64,000 nt of DNA from Acholoe squamosa (GCA_949317995.1 OX439035.1:83329959-83393958); one strand, 5' to 3'. Shown: positions 1-11,107, counted from the stretch's first letter. Program-made: numbers and translations. Notes: generated by a model not told the origin, from the letters alone.

Positions 1-1099
1 CCATTACACAGTATTACACACTATCCTCTGGAACAACAACGGAAATAGGATTCACTTCCGGCTTTCTGCCCTACTGACAGGACTGATGTTCTGACAGGTG
101 ATTGGGGAGTTGGGATTGAAGGCTGCACACTACCCTTTATGTCATGTGTATGACGGACATGATGCTTTTTCTTTTTACTGGTTACTTTTATAAGTTGTGT
201 GGATGTATTTTTTGGATTGGGAAATGAACGGTGGTATAGAGGGTGGGTGGGGGGGAGGCACTCAATTGTTTTACACGACTTGGCATGTGACAACAAACAG
301 GGGGATTTATCTACAAAAGTTAAACCCTGTAAGGTGGTTGCTTATCTATTTCTATATTATAATGTACTAGCCTGACTTGCAATGGAGGACAAAATGGCAA
401 ATCAAGAGGAGATGGCCAGTTGAACCCTTATCGGCGATAACGCACGCTGCCAGGTATGACATTGGTGCTCAGGCTCGTCCAGTCTGTGTCAAATTAGCCT
501 TATCAGTAGGCAATATTTACCTACGGGTAACCTTATTTAACAGCTTACCCTGTCAGGAAAAAGATATAGACCATTATCTCTGTCTATCGTAGGCATCATT
601 TACTCCACCAATGTAGATATATGAGGTAATTTTATAATATCAATCATTGCCCGAAGGAGGCATCCATTTCCTGCATTTCAAGCTTGACAATATGGTGAAT
701 ATGAATAACAGCAACAGCAGTGGATCCTATTGCACGTGAACTGGCTGGTTGGCCACCCTCCTCCATGATAACGATGTCAATCGCTATTTAAATCAAAAGT
801 GCACAGTCACATTGAATTCCAATTGAATCTATGTTATGTGGAGCCCTCCATAACGAGCTGCTCTACCTGGGAGTGGGGTGTGGGTGACAGGTAACCCTAT
901 ACCTTAAAGGGTTACATCCCACCATTCCATATTGCCAGTGCTGCTAGTAGGACTTCCAGGCCCAACTATTACAATCGGTACCAGCAGCAGCCGAATTAAT
1001 TGGGAAATCCAATATGCACGCTGCCGGCTACGGCAGGCGCTGACATTCAGAGTGAGCAAGCTGTATCTCATCTGTCACAAGTGAAACTCACTATTCTAT
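1..1099. other. Unassigned intergenic or intronic sequence
   Basis: I see no convincing exon, repeat family or RNA gene here. The short open frames on both strands lack splice-site support and have no recognisable domain. Base composition is ordinary for the window. Confidence 0.5.
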
Positions 1100-1103
1100 T
1101 TTA

Positions 1104-1406
1104 AAGGTAAATAGTCAAGTTAAAAGATCTTGGATCTACCTACAACACCTCAAAATCTCTTCTGACCCCCTTTACCATTACCATCTATGAGTAGGTGGTA
1201 ATGTACGTAGTTTTTCCAGATATTTTAACAGATGATCATTAAGAACATATGGTGTCCTTTTCACAAAATAAAGGTAAATAGTCTGGTTCAAAAAGTCTTG
1301 GATCTACCTACAACACCTCAAATCCCTGAGGAATTCCGAGAATTTTCCAAGATATTTCCACAGATGATCATTAGGAATATATATGTGTGTCATTTTCACA
1401 AAATAG
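1104..1406 (+). repeat. Imperfect tandem duplication, two units of about 165 bp
   Basis: Two blocks repeat in the same order. GGTAAATAGTC followed by TTGGATCTACCTACAACACC occurs near 1108 and again near 1272. ACAGATGATCATTA followed by CACAAAATA occurs near 1228 and again near 1361. The copies differ by scattered substitutions and small gaps, so the duplication is not recent. There is no coding potential and no inverted ends, which argues for local duplication rather than two transposon insertions. Confidence 0.75.
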
Positions 1407-3292
1407 ATTTTAACTGATTTCTTTATATAATGCAGTGTGTGGCATGAAGCAGAAAGTACAAAATGCCTGGTAAAACGATAGATTGTGACATTCAAAAGAT
1501 TAATAGAGATGAATTAAGCCTAGCCTGAAGCATATGGACAGTGTAAACAAGCTTTAATCGTGTTTTAAGATAGTTTTGTTCTTTGCCACCAGATGCCGTA
1601 TGTTTGACTGAACTAAGTCTTTTCGACTTGAACTGCATATCACTTGACGAAACAACCATACCCACCGTTTCAGGCAAAGGAACTGGGGGGGGGGGGTGAC
1701 TCCATCACATACATCTTACGATAACCAGGTAGCCAATTAAGCTAATGGGGAAGAGAATATCCCTTAGGCCTTTTGTTATAGACTATGATTGAGTGACAAT
1801 TTCACACGAGTCCTTAGACCATTAAGACTGATAAGACGACGAGGCAGCCAGTTGGGGTGATAATTGGGACTAGGTGCTACCACCCTGATTCACAAGCTAT
1901 GGTTTAAGGTGAGGAATATGGGAGAAAAGCTGGTGATTTGTATTGTGCAGATCTACACCTGAGCAGCTCGGACTATGGCTGTGAGCTGCTCGCACTGTAA
2001 GGTGTCAATGTGAGATGTGTTAATGAGGGCCTCCAAGTGTTAGGCCTAATGTGACAGAGTGGAAGTGTTAATGGCAGTTTATGACTACGTATTTTTGATA
2101 TCGCACTCATATCAATTGACTGTGAACTTGGAATACTTGATTTGGTAATCATGTAGACCTACTGGTAATTGGATGCACATGTGCATTTGCACTTAATTAC
2201 AGCAACTTTAAACACTCTAATAGTCTTCAAATGTGGGCCATGCACATGCAGGTAGGCTTCATCCCATCGGACGTTGGTGCTTTAACACTGACAACTGATG
2301 GTCAGAATTGGATGTTGAGCTATTTGGGTATATATGTATTACATTTTACCTCTCTTTCTCTTACTGTGGCCCAACCTCTACCGCTCTCCTGTCCTAACTT
2401 GATCTATTCCACTCATACATGACATGCTAGTATGGGTTGGGACAGAAAATATATTCACCTCCCCCATACTTGCTCTTTAAGGTGGAAGGACCCTCTTATA
2501 CCCTGCTTCTTAATGTTTCTGCTGATTATGATATACACTGTAACTCATTTGTTTTGTACATTCAATATCGCACATACACTACTGGGGTAACATATCCTGT
2601 TTTAGAGCAACTTTCTTGTTGAGAACAACTCAGCAAGGGTGGGATCTATAAGCATAAAAGCACGAGCTTTCCTTCTACTTGCGATGAATGTCAACCAGAA
2701 TTATCATGACATTTTCCAACATTCGACACTTAATTATACAAGACAAATTCCAATATGAATTCATCTTCACAGTCCTACCCATGGCAGCAACGGTGTTTAT
2801 ATGCTGTTTCTTTCCCTTGACCACATCTCTTAATTGCAATCATATACACAGTGTTGTCACAGTGCTTAGATAGTGATCTGACACACTGTGTCAGTGGAAG
2901 AGGGGCTCAGGAGCAATGGGGCTCACTACTGCCCTCCCCCAAATTACTCCCCCAACTTTACCAATTTGTAGAGTCTACTTTGACATTAGAGCTGCACTCA
3001 TGTATCATGCTGACCTTATGTCTTGATGTGAGTTGCATTAGGCAGAAATAATCATTTTTCTGAGTTAGTTATTATGTTCAATGTATTAAAAAGGGAAATC
3101 ATTTGTAGAATGTTTGCAGATGCATCCCCCTCTAACCCTGGAGTTAACAAGCTGACTAATTTGCCCAAGTTGTTTATGTTTCCCCCTGGCCAGTCTCTTG
3201 GTCAACACAGGTCACCACAGGTGGTCTGGTGGACCAGTCCCCCTTGCTCAGATTGGGCCACATCCTTCCTGCCGTGGGTAGCACTGTTCAAG
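1407..3292. other. Unassigned sequence with a poly(G) run
   Basis: No exon with good splice signals was found. A run of about 11 G lies near 1684-1694. Open frames of 60-85 codons occur on the plus strand around 2231-3331 but overlap one another in different frames and show no domain, so I treat them as chance. Confidence 0.45.
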
Positions 3293-3295
3293 CAG

Positions 3296-3401
3296 TATTC
3301 CGACCTAGCGGGAGACAATATTGACCAATGAGAATATTCCTTTCATTCAGTGCAGACTTTTCAGGGTGCATTACGCCACACCTGGTACCAATCAGCTCAC
3401 T
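3296..3401 (+). mobile_element. Foldback family B, single arm
   Basis: The stretch TATTCCGACCTAGCG through AATATTGACCAATGAG, TTTTCAGGGTGCATTACG and CACCTGGTACC to CAGCTCAC matches, in order, the left arm of the complete foldback element at 43638-43995. The match stops abruptly where the complete copy continues toward its palindromic centre, so this is a half element, truncated or never completed. Identity is high by eye but not perfect. Confidence 0.75.
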
Positions 3402-3415
3402 GGGCTGGTGGGTTT

Positions 3416-3655
3416 TCGCGCAGATGCGCGAAAATTTTGTACACCCCCCTTGATGGCGTTCAAAAAATTTTTGTGCCCCCTGCGCCGGAGGCACGGAGAA
3501 TTTTCGCACCCCTCTTCGATCTATAGTAGCGCGCAGGCTTTTTTTTTTTGGCTAAAAAGAGGGTAAATTCTTTAGCCCCCCCTCAAGAGGGGTCAAAATA
3601 TTTTTATCCCCCTATGTGAGGGGTCTAAAATTTTTTATGCCCCCCCTCAAACCAC
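3416..3655. repeat. Degenerate CAAAAATTTTT / CCCCCCTC repeat block
   Basis: Short alternating modules recur: an A-run plus T-run (AAAATTTTT) next to GCCCCCC or ACCCCCC tracts, at least five times. An 11-bp T run lies near 3540. A small hairpin GCGCAGATGCGC sits at the start. It lies directly beside the half foldback. No coding potential; probably a degraded simple repeat. Confidence 0.55.
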
Positions 3656-3911
3656 CAGTTGATAAATAATGACCACTCCCTAAGTTCATTGCCCAGTCAC
3701 GTGTCTGATAAAAGTCATTGAAATTTTTAAGAATATTCCTTATGGGATGATGCACATTCAACTTGAAGTATAGTGTTGAATGGAGTTGCATGAAACATAA
3801 GAAATATCTGGCGATAGCAGCATACCAAACACATGGAGATGCATTGGATTCATGTGGGTTCTTTTTCAAACACAAGACACAAGTGCACAGAGTAAATGGA
3901 AAAAGATACCT

Positions 3912-4260
3912 CTCTATACGGACTTAGCAGGACTAATTATTAGCCAATGAGGTAATCATGGACGTGGAAAGCAGGGGGGACAGGGGGACATGTCCCCCCC
4001 CCCCACCTTCTGGCCAACTCCTCAAAAGGTCAAAACTAAAAGGTCAAGCAAAGGGAGGTTAAAAATTGCAGAAACCCCCCTGGTCCCACCCACTCTGAAA
4101 CTGCTTCCCACGCCCCTGGGTAATCCCAACTATTCCCTGCGGTCCTCTCGGGGCCCAACTGGTACCCATCTGATAGGTCTTATCAGTAGAACTCGCTGGT
4201 AACAAGCTCCAGCAATGGCCGCGCCCATGGGACAACCTGCTACTTCCGAATAGGTACACC
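3912..4260 (+). mobile_element. Foldback family A, one arm interrupted by a MITE
   Basis: The segment from TACGGACTTAGCAGG through TTATTAGCCAATGAG (3912-3950) and from about 4126 (ACTATTCCCTGCGGTCCTCT through GGTACCCATCTGATAGG, CCAGCAATGGC, GGGACAACCTGCTAC to CGAATA) follows, in order, the right arm of the complete family A element at 7481-7815. In the complete copy those two pieces are adjacent. Here they are separated by about 165 bp that form a separate MITE. The left arm is absent. Confidence 0.8.
3957..4118 (+). mobile_element. hAT-like MITE inserted in foldback A
   Basis: Terminal inverted repeats CATGGACGTGGAAAGCAG at the left and the complement of CTGCTTCCCACGCCCCTG at the right match at 15 of 18 positions. 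The GGCGTRGGAAGC style end is typical of widespread hAT-type MITEs. The element is bracketed by the direct repeat GGTAATC (3951-3957 and 4119-4125), consistent with a target duplication inside the foldback arm. It contains a poly(C) run of about 11 bases and no coding frame. Confidence 0.7.
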
Positions 4261-4340
4261 CCATTGGCATTTCGTACACGCCTAGTGCCCGGTAGACCTA
4301 GTTCTACAGAGCTCAGGATGGGCGCCTAGTGGGGCCGCCA

Positions 4341-4475
4341 TTGCTTTATCTGGGTCCAGGCGAGATAAGCACTGATAACAGCCCGCATGATCGGTACCAG
4401 GTGTTACATAATGTACCCCAAAAAATCTGCTGGGAATGTAGGGAGCCATCTCATTGGTTAATAATTCATCCCGGG
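4341..4475 (+). mobile_element. Foldback family C fragment, related to B
   Basis: GAGATAAGCACTGATAACAG, then GGTACCAGGTGTTACATAATG, then CTCATTGGTTAATAATTCATC follows the order of the right arm of family B at 43.8-43.98 kb, with more divergence in between. It probably represents a diverged relative or old copy. Only one arm is visible. Confidence 0.55.
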
Positions 4476-4479
4476 TCAG

Positions 4480-5377
4480 CCCTATAGCCCATGAGACCTA
4501 GTCCTATAGCCATGGTTCCATCCAGAATGAACACTGACAGAGCAATTCATTTTAAAATTATCCAAATCAAAGATACCTTCCATCAAATTAAGCCTAATCA
4601 TCCACAACTTGGAGTTTAACCAACCCCTCAAGTGATAACAAAGACAAGAGCAAATACGGAGTAAAATGCTTTTAGAGGTGGACCCTGTCACCATACTCCC
4701 TTCACACCAGGTGGCGCAGGTGGCGCTGGTGCCGGACAAGAAAAGACGGCGCCTTCTGGCTGGTCTGCAGCACGGCGGTACCAGCTGCGGGCGAGGCAGG
4801 CGCAGCTACCTAAATCATGCACGAAATGGCAGAAATATATAGCAGAGGCTTGCATTTAGGAGTCTCTCATATTTCTGAGCCTTATGACACTGACCCCTTA
4901 CACCGTCAGCAAACGTTATAACATCATGGATAACGGAATTCCAGACAGTGCAACAAAGTGTGCAGTCAGTGGGCACTCAAAGTGAAATAGGCCTTTATAC
5001 ATATGTACGTGTATTCTTACTATATAATGGGTGTCGTTGTCAAGTTTTGTCAAGTTTTTTTTTTTTTCAGGTGGGTTGTAGTTTTTGCAGTACTCACTCT
5101 CGAAGAGTACGTGTCACAGCACCACACCCCCCAAGAATGAACTGATGGACATGTCATGAGTTGCTCGAGGAGGCTACCTCTGACAATGATATTCAAAGAG
5201 AGACATGGGAATTAGAGGCAACACGACGATACACAAATTACTAATCCTCTTGAAAAATAAAGCACATAGTGTTGGTCTGAACATGCTCTATCAAGGCTAT
5301 GGAGAGATGGATTATATGATCCATATACCCAACATTTTGAAATTTGCTGGCTCTGCCAAAGATAGGTCAACACACTG
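4480..5377. other. Unassigned sequence
   Basis: No repeat end or exon could be supported. A T-run of 12 lies near 5055 followed by CAG, which resembles a splice acceptor, but no open frame of useful length follows it. Confidence 0.4.
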
Positions 5378-5455
5378 ATAAGAGAGACATGATATGGGTA
5401 CCTTGCCTCTAGATCACATTCACTTCCAGGGACGAACTGGTTCACATCATATCAG
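5378..5455 (+). mobile_element. Foldback family D, degraded copy
   Basis: CTGATAAGAGAGACATGATATGGGTACCTTG is followed by CTTCCAGGGACGAACTGG and CATATCAG. The same order of blocks, TGATAAGAC, ATGGGTACCTTG, CTTCCAGGGACATGCTGG, CTTATCAG, is found at 42915-43002. The TGATAAG and CATATCAG ends are inverted relative to each other. Confidence 0.55.
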
Positions 5456-6016
5456 GTCTACGCACAATCTAATAAAATGAAAGTACACTTGTTTAAGTCT
5501 TTGAATTCAAATCAGAGATGGCGCTTGGTTACACAATGACATCACCTTAGTACAGATTCTTGTCAAGTTCGCCAGAGATAAACCAAATCTTGCAATCGAT
5601 AAGGATTCCACTATAGATAAAGGTTAAGTATACCTGGATGTTTATTCAATCCGACTTTATACGTCAACAGACTTACCTGAGAGGCTACGCATAGGTCACA
5701 ACTGAAAGTAGCTATCTGCTATCTACTTCTTTAGGACTGTACACAAAACCATTTAAAAGCATACTCCTAACTCATTAGCCAATATGTCTACTTTGCTATC
5801 CCATTTCTGGATGAACCAAGTCAGGAGTACTTTCCTATATTGTGGGGATCTTAATAGTTCTGTGAGGGAAAAACACATGATAGCATGGATAAACTGGTGG
5901 AGTATGAACCTCTATATCTAACCTACATACTTCTCTACCTAGCAGACTCGTAGGATAGGGGCCTAGTAGTAGCAGCACAGGATAATATGTTTCTACTTTG
6001 GCCTCATTTCCTCCAG
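5456..6016. other. Unassigned sequence ending in an acceptor-like pyrimidine tract
   Basis: Nothing recognisable for most of its length. The last 25 bases (CTTTGGCCTCATTTCCTCCAG) make a good splice acceptor candidate for the plus-strand coding-like block that follows. A CAG|GTAAGT donor-like site on the minus strand lies near 5673. Confidence 0.4.
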
Positions 6017-6507
6017 GTGATGTATTTTCTCTCAAGTCTCAGTAGAGGTAGGTGGAACCTTCACCAACCCAGTAAACCCTCCACCCCAGATCGACCTGTA
6101 GGGAGCCAACGTGATTCATGGGGCATGGGGTGGGAGTCGACAGAGGGAATCAGGATGGTAGGTTCTGTGAGGGGTTGGGTAGGTAGGGTGCACTGGTGTG
6201 GGATACATTCTGCATGAGGGTTCTCAAGTTGCACTGTCGGGCCCTGTGCCGGTTGAAGAAATCAATTCTACCCCTTCAGATCCATGTGAACAGTCAGTGT
6301 CATCATACGTACTGGAGGAGAGTTTATCATCCCCTGTGGCCGTGTCTACTCGTCCCAAATCTAAGCCCTACTTCCACTTCCACCCCTCCTCACCCTCCTC
6401 CCCACCACTACACCTGAGAGGCGCATTGTCACCCTAGAGCCTTTGTTGTGAAAAAATGGAAGCCCCTGGCGACCATGCCTCTCTCTCCGAGTGCAGGGTC
6501 ACGGTGG
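6017..6507 (+). CDS. Coding-like block, possibly one to three exons of an unknown protein
   Basis: Three stretches have protein-like composition in different frames. The first, from 6017, follows a strong acceptor and stays open to about 6217. The second (about 6198-6437) encodes a Ser/Pro-rich stretch with PVPVEEINSTPSDPCEQ and STRPKSKPYFHFHP and ends at a stop. The third (6421-6507) encodes HPRAFVVKKWKPLATMPLSP, is preceded by a long C/T tract ending CCTGAGAG and ends exactly in phase 0 at TGG|GTGAGG. The 87-bp third piece is the best exon by splice signals. I do not recognise the protein. The frame changes could mean separate exons, alternative splicing or a decayed gene. Confidence 0.3.
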
Positions 6508-6539
6508 GTGAGGGAGAAAAGATCCAAATCCCCAGTCGT

Positions 6540-7480
6540 TTGAAGATAAATGGCAGGCTAGTTCATTGTGTGCTGTGTGTGGTCGTCTACCCGTGTTATC
6601 CACGATAGCAAGGGGAGGGGGCTGTATAGTTAGCCTATGCTAATCTCCACCATTGATAAGACATGCACACATCGTGTCCCTAATGCGACCTGAAGTGACC
6701 TGCCATTTAATCTTTCTATCCTAGTGGGACTATTGTCCAGGTCCTAGAAATGCATACATGAAGTATCGGTTAATATTGTGAGACCCGGCATTCCAGGTGG
6801 CTGAGGTTTAACACCCTTTCATGGCCCTCAAATCACACGTAGAGTATAACCTGCATTTACAGACATTCAACTCAAAACCTGTACTTGTGATTACTCAGAT
6901 TTCCAACTCAAGAACTGCACACAAACACAATAGCAGATTTGCACCAGGAATATACATTTCTATGTCACTGATTTGGCTTTTGGTCCAGGTAAGGAAAGCA
7001 ATCAATACCTCGTCAGCGCAGGTATGGTAGGAATGCCCCCCCCCCACATACACACACGCTCCATTGTGTAAACCACGATTTAATATGCAATGGCAACAAA
7101 GGCTGACCTTCTGCTGACTAATAAGTTCAACAGGCAGACAGAGGTTATACCAGCACATGCAGAATGACGAAACCACAACACACTGCTAGCTTCCTGCCCA
7201 CATCTAGGTAGCCTAGATTCCAGGCATCTATGCATAGAGAGGAGGAGGCACTATATGAAGGTGCTATCATCACTTAAGGGGCCGGCCGCATGGCTTCACG
7301 TCTCTACCTGGGCCGTAGCCGGAAGGGGGAATGTGACCTTTCCTAACCCCACCAACCAAGACGCCAGCCCTGGAGGTAACTAGTGGAGGCACCTGACGAG
7401 CAGATTTGGCACTTAGCCTGTGTTCACAGGACACAAGGCATCAAAATGGCATCATGGAATCACCATGGCGACACATGGCT
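6540..7480. other. Unassigned sequence with a poly(C)-(CA) tract
   Basis: No supported gene. A poly(C) run leads directly into ACATACACACACG at 7036-7058, one of five such composites in the window. Otherwise ordinary sequence. Confidence 0.45.
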
Positions 7481-7815
7481 ATACCGAGGTAGAGGATTGT
7501 CCCATCGGCGCAGCCATTGCTGAAGCTGATTACAAGCAGTTACCACTAGTAGCAGTTATCAGATGGGTACCACCTGCCCCCCGAGAGGACTGCAGTGAAT
7601 AGTTGGTGTTATTTCATTGGCTGATAATCAAACCAGCTAAGTCGGTATACAGACTTAGCAGGTTTAATTATTAGCCAATGAGAGAACCCCAATCTATTCA
7701 CTGCGGTCCTCTCGGGGGCTAACTGGTACCCATCTGATATGTCTTATTAGTAGAACTCGCCGGTAACAAGCTCCAGCAATGGCCTCGCCCATGGGACAAC
7801 CTGCTACCTCGGAAT
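7481..7815. mobile_element. Foldback family A, complete two-arm copy
   Basis: The whole element is a long imperfect palindrome of about 335 bp. The left arm runs ACCGAGGTAG, TTGTCCCAT, CAGCCATTGCTG, TATCAGATGGGTACCA, CCCCGAGAGGACTGCAGTGA, TCATTGGCTGATAAT. The right arm carries the same blocks inverted, ending GGGACAACCTGCTACCTCGG. The centre is near 7648-7655 (GTCGGTATACAGAC). Arms are about 163 bp and roughly 80 percent alike by eye. It carries an inverted pair of CCAAT motifs and GATA-type TTATCAG/CTGATA motifs. No coding frame is visible. The transposition mechanism is unknown. Confidence 0.85.
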
Positions 7816-8808
7816 ATGAATGCACTATCTAGTGCTTAAAATAAAACGCTAACAAAGCCTGTGTTGAGAGAGTACATATAAGGCCCGGATATAAGGATTT
7901 ATGAGCCCTAGTCCAAAATTGGAATTATCTATTTCCATGTTCGTTGTTTTTCCTTAACTATGTGTTCGCGGAAATATCGTTTATCATACATGTGCATAAG
8001 CGTCCACAATTACACATCAAATTGAAAAGCGTTTTTGCTCTCTTAAAGTGTGATGATTTCCATATGAACAGCAACTTAGTAGAACGGTTCCAACTGTAAA
8101 AGGGAAAAAAAAATTGGAGTTCCGGACCGCCGGCTCTTGGCAGACTTACGCCTACCTTTGGGGAGGTAATGTATTTAAACTACTGGGTCACATACCACTT
8201 TTGGCAACCTCCCCAGTCAACCACAGGTCCAGACGTCCTTTTATCTACCTCGGTGACTGACTACAGATCCTCATCATCTGGCGCCTGGTATTACAGCCAT
8301 AGCCTTGGAAAATGACGGACAAACCGCCTATACTCTAAAGATCTACCTCTGCTCTAAATCACTGGGTTTAGTTCAGTGTTTTCATGTTCCAGGGATTATA
8401 TGCTTTATTCTTATAGCCCTTGCTTATACTGGAATAAAACTATCAATATCTACCAGCATCTTGGTCAGATCTAAATTTATAAGATTCACAGACATAGCTT
8501 GGGCAGTCAAGTATGGGAAGCCTTAAGTACCCATGGAGATGAATAGGCATCACTTATGAGGACCATAAAGGTAAATACCTCTCAAATGTGACCACAACAA
8601 ATGGCGGGTCACATCTTTATGTTAGGGATGGACGCGGATGAGGAACGAGTGCGCGACAAGGGAGTCACCAAGGGGGCTATAAGGGCAGCAATTACAGCAG
8701 GTGGCCAATGCTGTATACCTCTCAGGATAATGGTCCAGTTGTGATGGGGATATGGGGGTGGATGGGTGAGATAAATCTCCCTATATTCTAATGGCTAGAA
8801 TATTATAA
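7816..8808. other. Unassigned sequence
   Basis: No repeat family or exon identified. The region around 8100-8300 is richer in GC and CT tracts but has no long frame. Confidence 0.4.
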
Positions 8809-8811
8809 TTA

Positions 8812-9096
8812 GGCCAAAAAAAATTAAGTTGTGTGTTTCAGGTAACCTGCCCCTACCTAGTAAAACAGGGCCGACCCTATCCTTTTACCGCAATTCCGAA
8901 GAAAATACCAATTTTTGGGTGTTTTCTTCAGTCGATTTGGTCATCCAAGGGTCAGCGGCATGAGTCGCGAGTCATCAGCAGGAGTCACGTGTCACTGTAC
9001 CAGTTGAAAAAAGATTTACAAAATAAAATGAAAAGTCCGCCCTACCCTACCTAATTCTTTTCAGCATGTTACCTGAAACACACAACTTTTTTTGCC
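8812..9096. mobile_element. GGCC-ended MITE, copy 1
   Basis: Terminal inverted repeats of about 32 bp: the left end starts GGCCAAAAAAAATTAAGT and continues TGTGTGTTTCAGGTAAC; the right end is GTTACCTGAAACACACAACT followed by TTTTTTGCC. A TTA trinucleotide lies on both sides (8809-8811 and 9097-9099), suggesting a 3-bp target duplication. Internal marks are ACAGGGCCGACCCTAT near the left and CCGCCCTACCCTACC near the right. About 285 bp with no coding frame. Two more copies lie at 9631-9944 and 28322-28691. Confidence 0.8.
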
Positions 9097-9202
9097 TTAT
9101 ATGCACGATCCAAATGATAATGATGTTATGTGGGTATCGTGTCCATTTGAACATGCAGTGGGATTTAAGCTATATAAAATTAGTAATATTTATGTTGTCA
9201 GT

Positions 9203-9260
9203 GTCAGGCGTAGGAAGCAAATTTCTAGGGGGCGGGGGCAGGGAGCGCCCCGTCCCCCTC
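9203..9260 (+). mobile_element. Left end of a hAT-like MITE
   Basis: CAGGCGTAGGAAGCAAATTT followed by a GGGGGCGGGGGC tract is the typical end of the same hAT-like MITE class as the element at 3957-4118. I could not find a matching right end, so this is a fragment. A similar right end (TTTCCTACGCCCCTGTG) lies near 18460-18476. Confidence 0.4.
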
Positions 9261-9630
9261 CCTTTCTCTGAGTTGATACGAATTAGAAGCACCAGCATGT
9301 TGGGATGCTTTGCTCTCCTTCTACAGAAACCTGAGAACACGGCCTGCCCATGTTTCCTGTACAGTTGGGGTGCGGGGGGCCAAGGTGATCTGACAGACGT
9401 GAGCCTGTTTTGACAGCTAGACCAAGTGACTATTCTAGATGCAGTTTTAATTTTACTTTTATGGCTTGGAGACGATCATCTGGTATATTGTCTGTCTGCC
9501 TTGCATCGCCTTCTTTATCGATTACCATGGAAACTATGTCAGAAGCAGTGTCATGGGAAGTATTAGTTACTTGTATTCAGATTTGACTTTCGAAATAATC
9601 GATAGTAATGTAACGATTTTAATTAGACAA

Positions 9631-9944
9631 GGCCCCCCAAAAAAAGGTTCCGGTCACCCAACCGTCCTCAGGTAAAAGGGGCCGACCTCATAATTTTTGG
9701 GGATTTTTTCAAATTCAATTTTTTGTTATGTTCTCATAGCAAAACTTGTATTCGGAATACATACATGTATTTCCACATCATTTTCTTATATTCCATGCAG
9801 GAAATGACCATTTCTCACAATAACCAGTGAAAAACTAGCATGGTACAACTATATGTCATAGGATACTTATAAAAAAAAATCCGACCTACCGACCTCAGCA
9901 TTTTTGACCATGTTACCGAAAAAAATCAACTTTTTTTTTTGGCC
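9631..9944. mobile_element. GGCC-ended MITE, copy 2
   Basis: Starts GGCCCCCCAAAAAAAGGTT and ends TTTTTTTTTTGGCC. Shares internal blocks with copy 1 and copy 3: AAAAGGGGCCGACCTCATA near the left, and CCGACCTACCGACCTCAGCA plus CATGTTACCGAAA near the right. Lies 535 bp from copy 1. No clear target duplication. About 314 bp, non-coding. Confidence 0.75.
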
Positions 9945-10334
9945 TAAGCATTATCTGCAGGTATATCTGTCTGTTTGGGTCTGTTCTGGCAACCCATCAG
10001 GTACATAATAAAACCATAGTGTTGTAGATTTTAATACAATAGTAGAGAATAGTCCTGTGAGACATGGCGCGGCGACTTGTAATCGTGTGTCTAGTTTCAG
10101 TTGGTGAGACAGATAGGGCATACTATCATCTGGGCTTTTGGTACTATATAGCACAAATTCAACCTGAACTACCCACTGCAGCTAAGTACTAATAGTCTGT
10201 AGACTGTCCATTCTGCATGCACCTCACTTAGCTGCCACAGGGACCTGTCTTATTCAATGTTCAATGCCATAGTCAGCAGGTGTGTCTTTATGAGTGTACA
10301 CTGTATCAGATTGCCAGGAGCCTGCTCTGCCTGC

Positions 10335-10361
10335 CCCCCCCCCCACACACACACACACCCA
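10335..10361 (+). repeat. Poly(C) followed by (CA)n
   Basis: A run of about 11 C passes directly into (CA)n. One of five composites of the same design in this window (also 7036, 27931 as its complement, 52388 and 53111). Confidence 0.9.
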
Positions 10362-10397
10362 AGTGCCAATCACTTGTAATAGTCCTACCTCTCACAG

Positions 10398-10455
10398 GCC
10401 AGTGGTCAGCAAACTGACCAGATCACTCCACCTCTCTGTAGAAGGGGAGCACAGT
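10398..10455 (+). CDS. Candidate internal exon, unknown protein
   Basis: A 58-bp segment with strong splice sites at both ends: acceptor AGTCCTACCTCTCACAG|GCC and donor CACAGT|GTAAGTACC. Read with the first base completing a codon, it encodes VVSKLTRSLHLSVEGEHS and ends on a codon boundary. A second frame is also open through it. I do not recognise the protein. The paired strong signals are the main evidence; at this length an open frame alone means little. Confidence 0.3.
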
Positions 10456-11107
10456 GTAAGTACCTCGGTGTACATAAATGTTTTCAGTGTTCCACAAAAT
10501 CGTTTATATAATGAAAGGAGTAATTAAATTAATCTTTCATCACCAATAGCAGATACATATTCTGAGAAAGCATTATTTCAATGTAAACTAAAAATTTTAC
10601 ACAGAAAAGAATGTAGCAGTTCAACAAGGTGGCCTTACACTTCAACCTCCTCTGATTTACAAAAATGCACATATGGCAACACACACTTTAGCACTGATTT
10701 CTCCATAGAGATCTTTAACAGTGAATACTTTGTTCAAATATAGAAAATATGATCTAATTGTACCATAACCCACTGAGATAAAACCTGTACTACATATATA
10801 TAGTAGTTTCAAAACGAACAATTCTAAAACAAAGGCTACAGGGATAAATTTCTGAATCTTAAAATGCTCTAATGCTAATCTGCCATAGGGCTTCAAATGA
10901 TGAAATGTCTTATCTGCGAATAAAATCAAAAGTGAGATATATTCTGAAAAGTCCTTCACTGATAAGTAAAGTACACACACTGTTGTTATTACATTAGAAT
11001 AGTGAGCAGGAATAGTCCATAGCAGAGGAGTCACAAACAAAAATAGATTGCAAGGCCTCCCTATCCCTTACACCGTGGCGACTGTGAACCATACACTAGT
11101 CTACTCA
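10456..11107. other. AT-rich unassigned sequence
   Basis: Low-GC stretch with no exon-like splice pair. A 127-codon hydrophobic frame on the minus strand (10657-11040) is about the length expected once by chance in a window of this size and composition, so it is not called. Confidence 0.45.

Noticed and set aside
9066-9413. 115-codon plus-strand frame
   Set aside because: It begins inside the end of the GGCC-type MITE and runs through a hAT-like MITE end, so it spans unrelated repeats.
10657-11040. 127-codon hydrophobic minus-strand frame
   Set aside because: The length is near chance expectation for an AT-rich window of 64 kb in six frames. No start context, splice signal or family feature.
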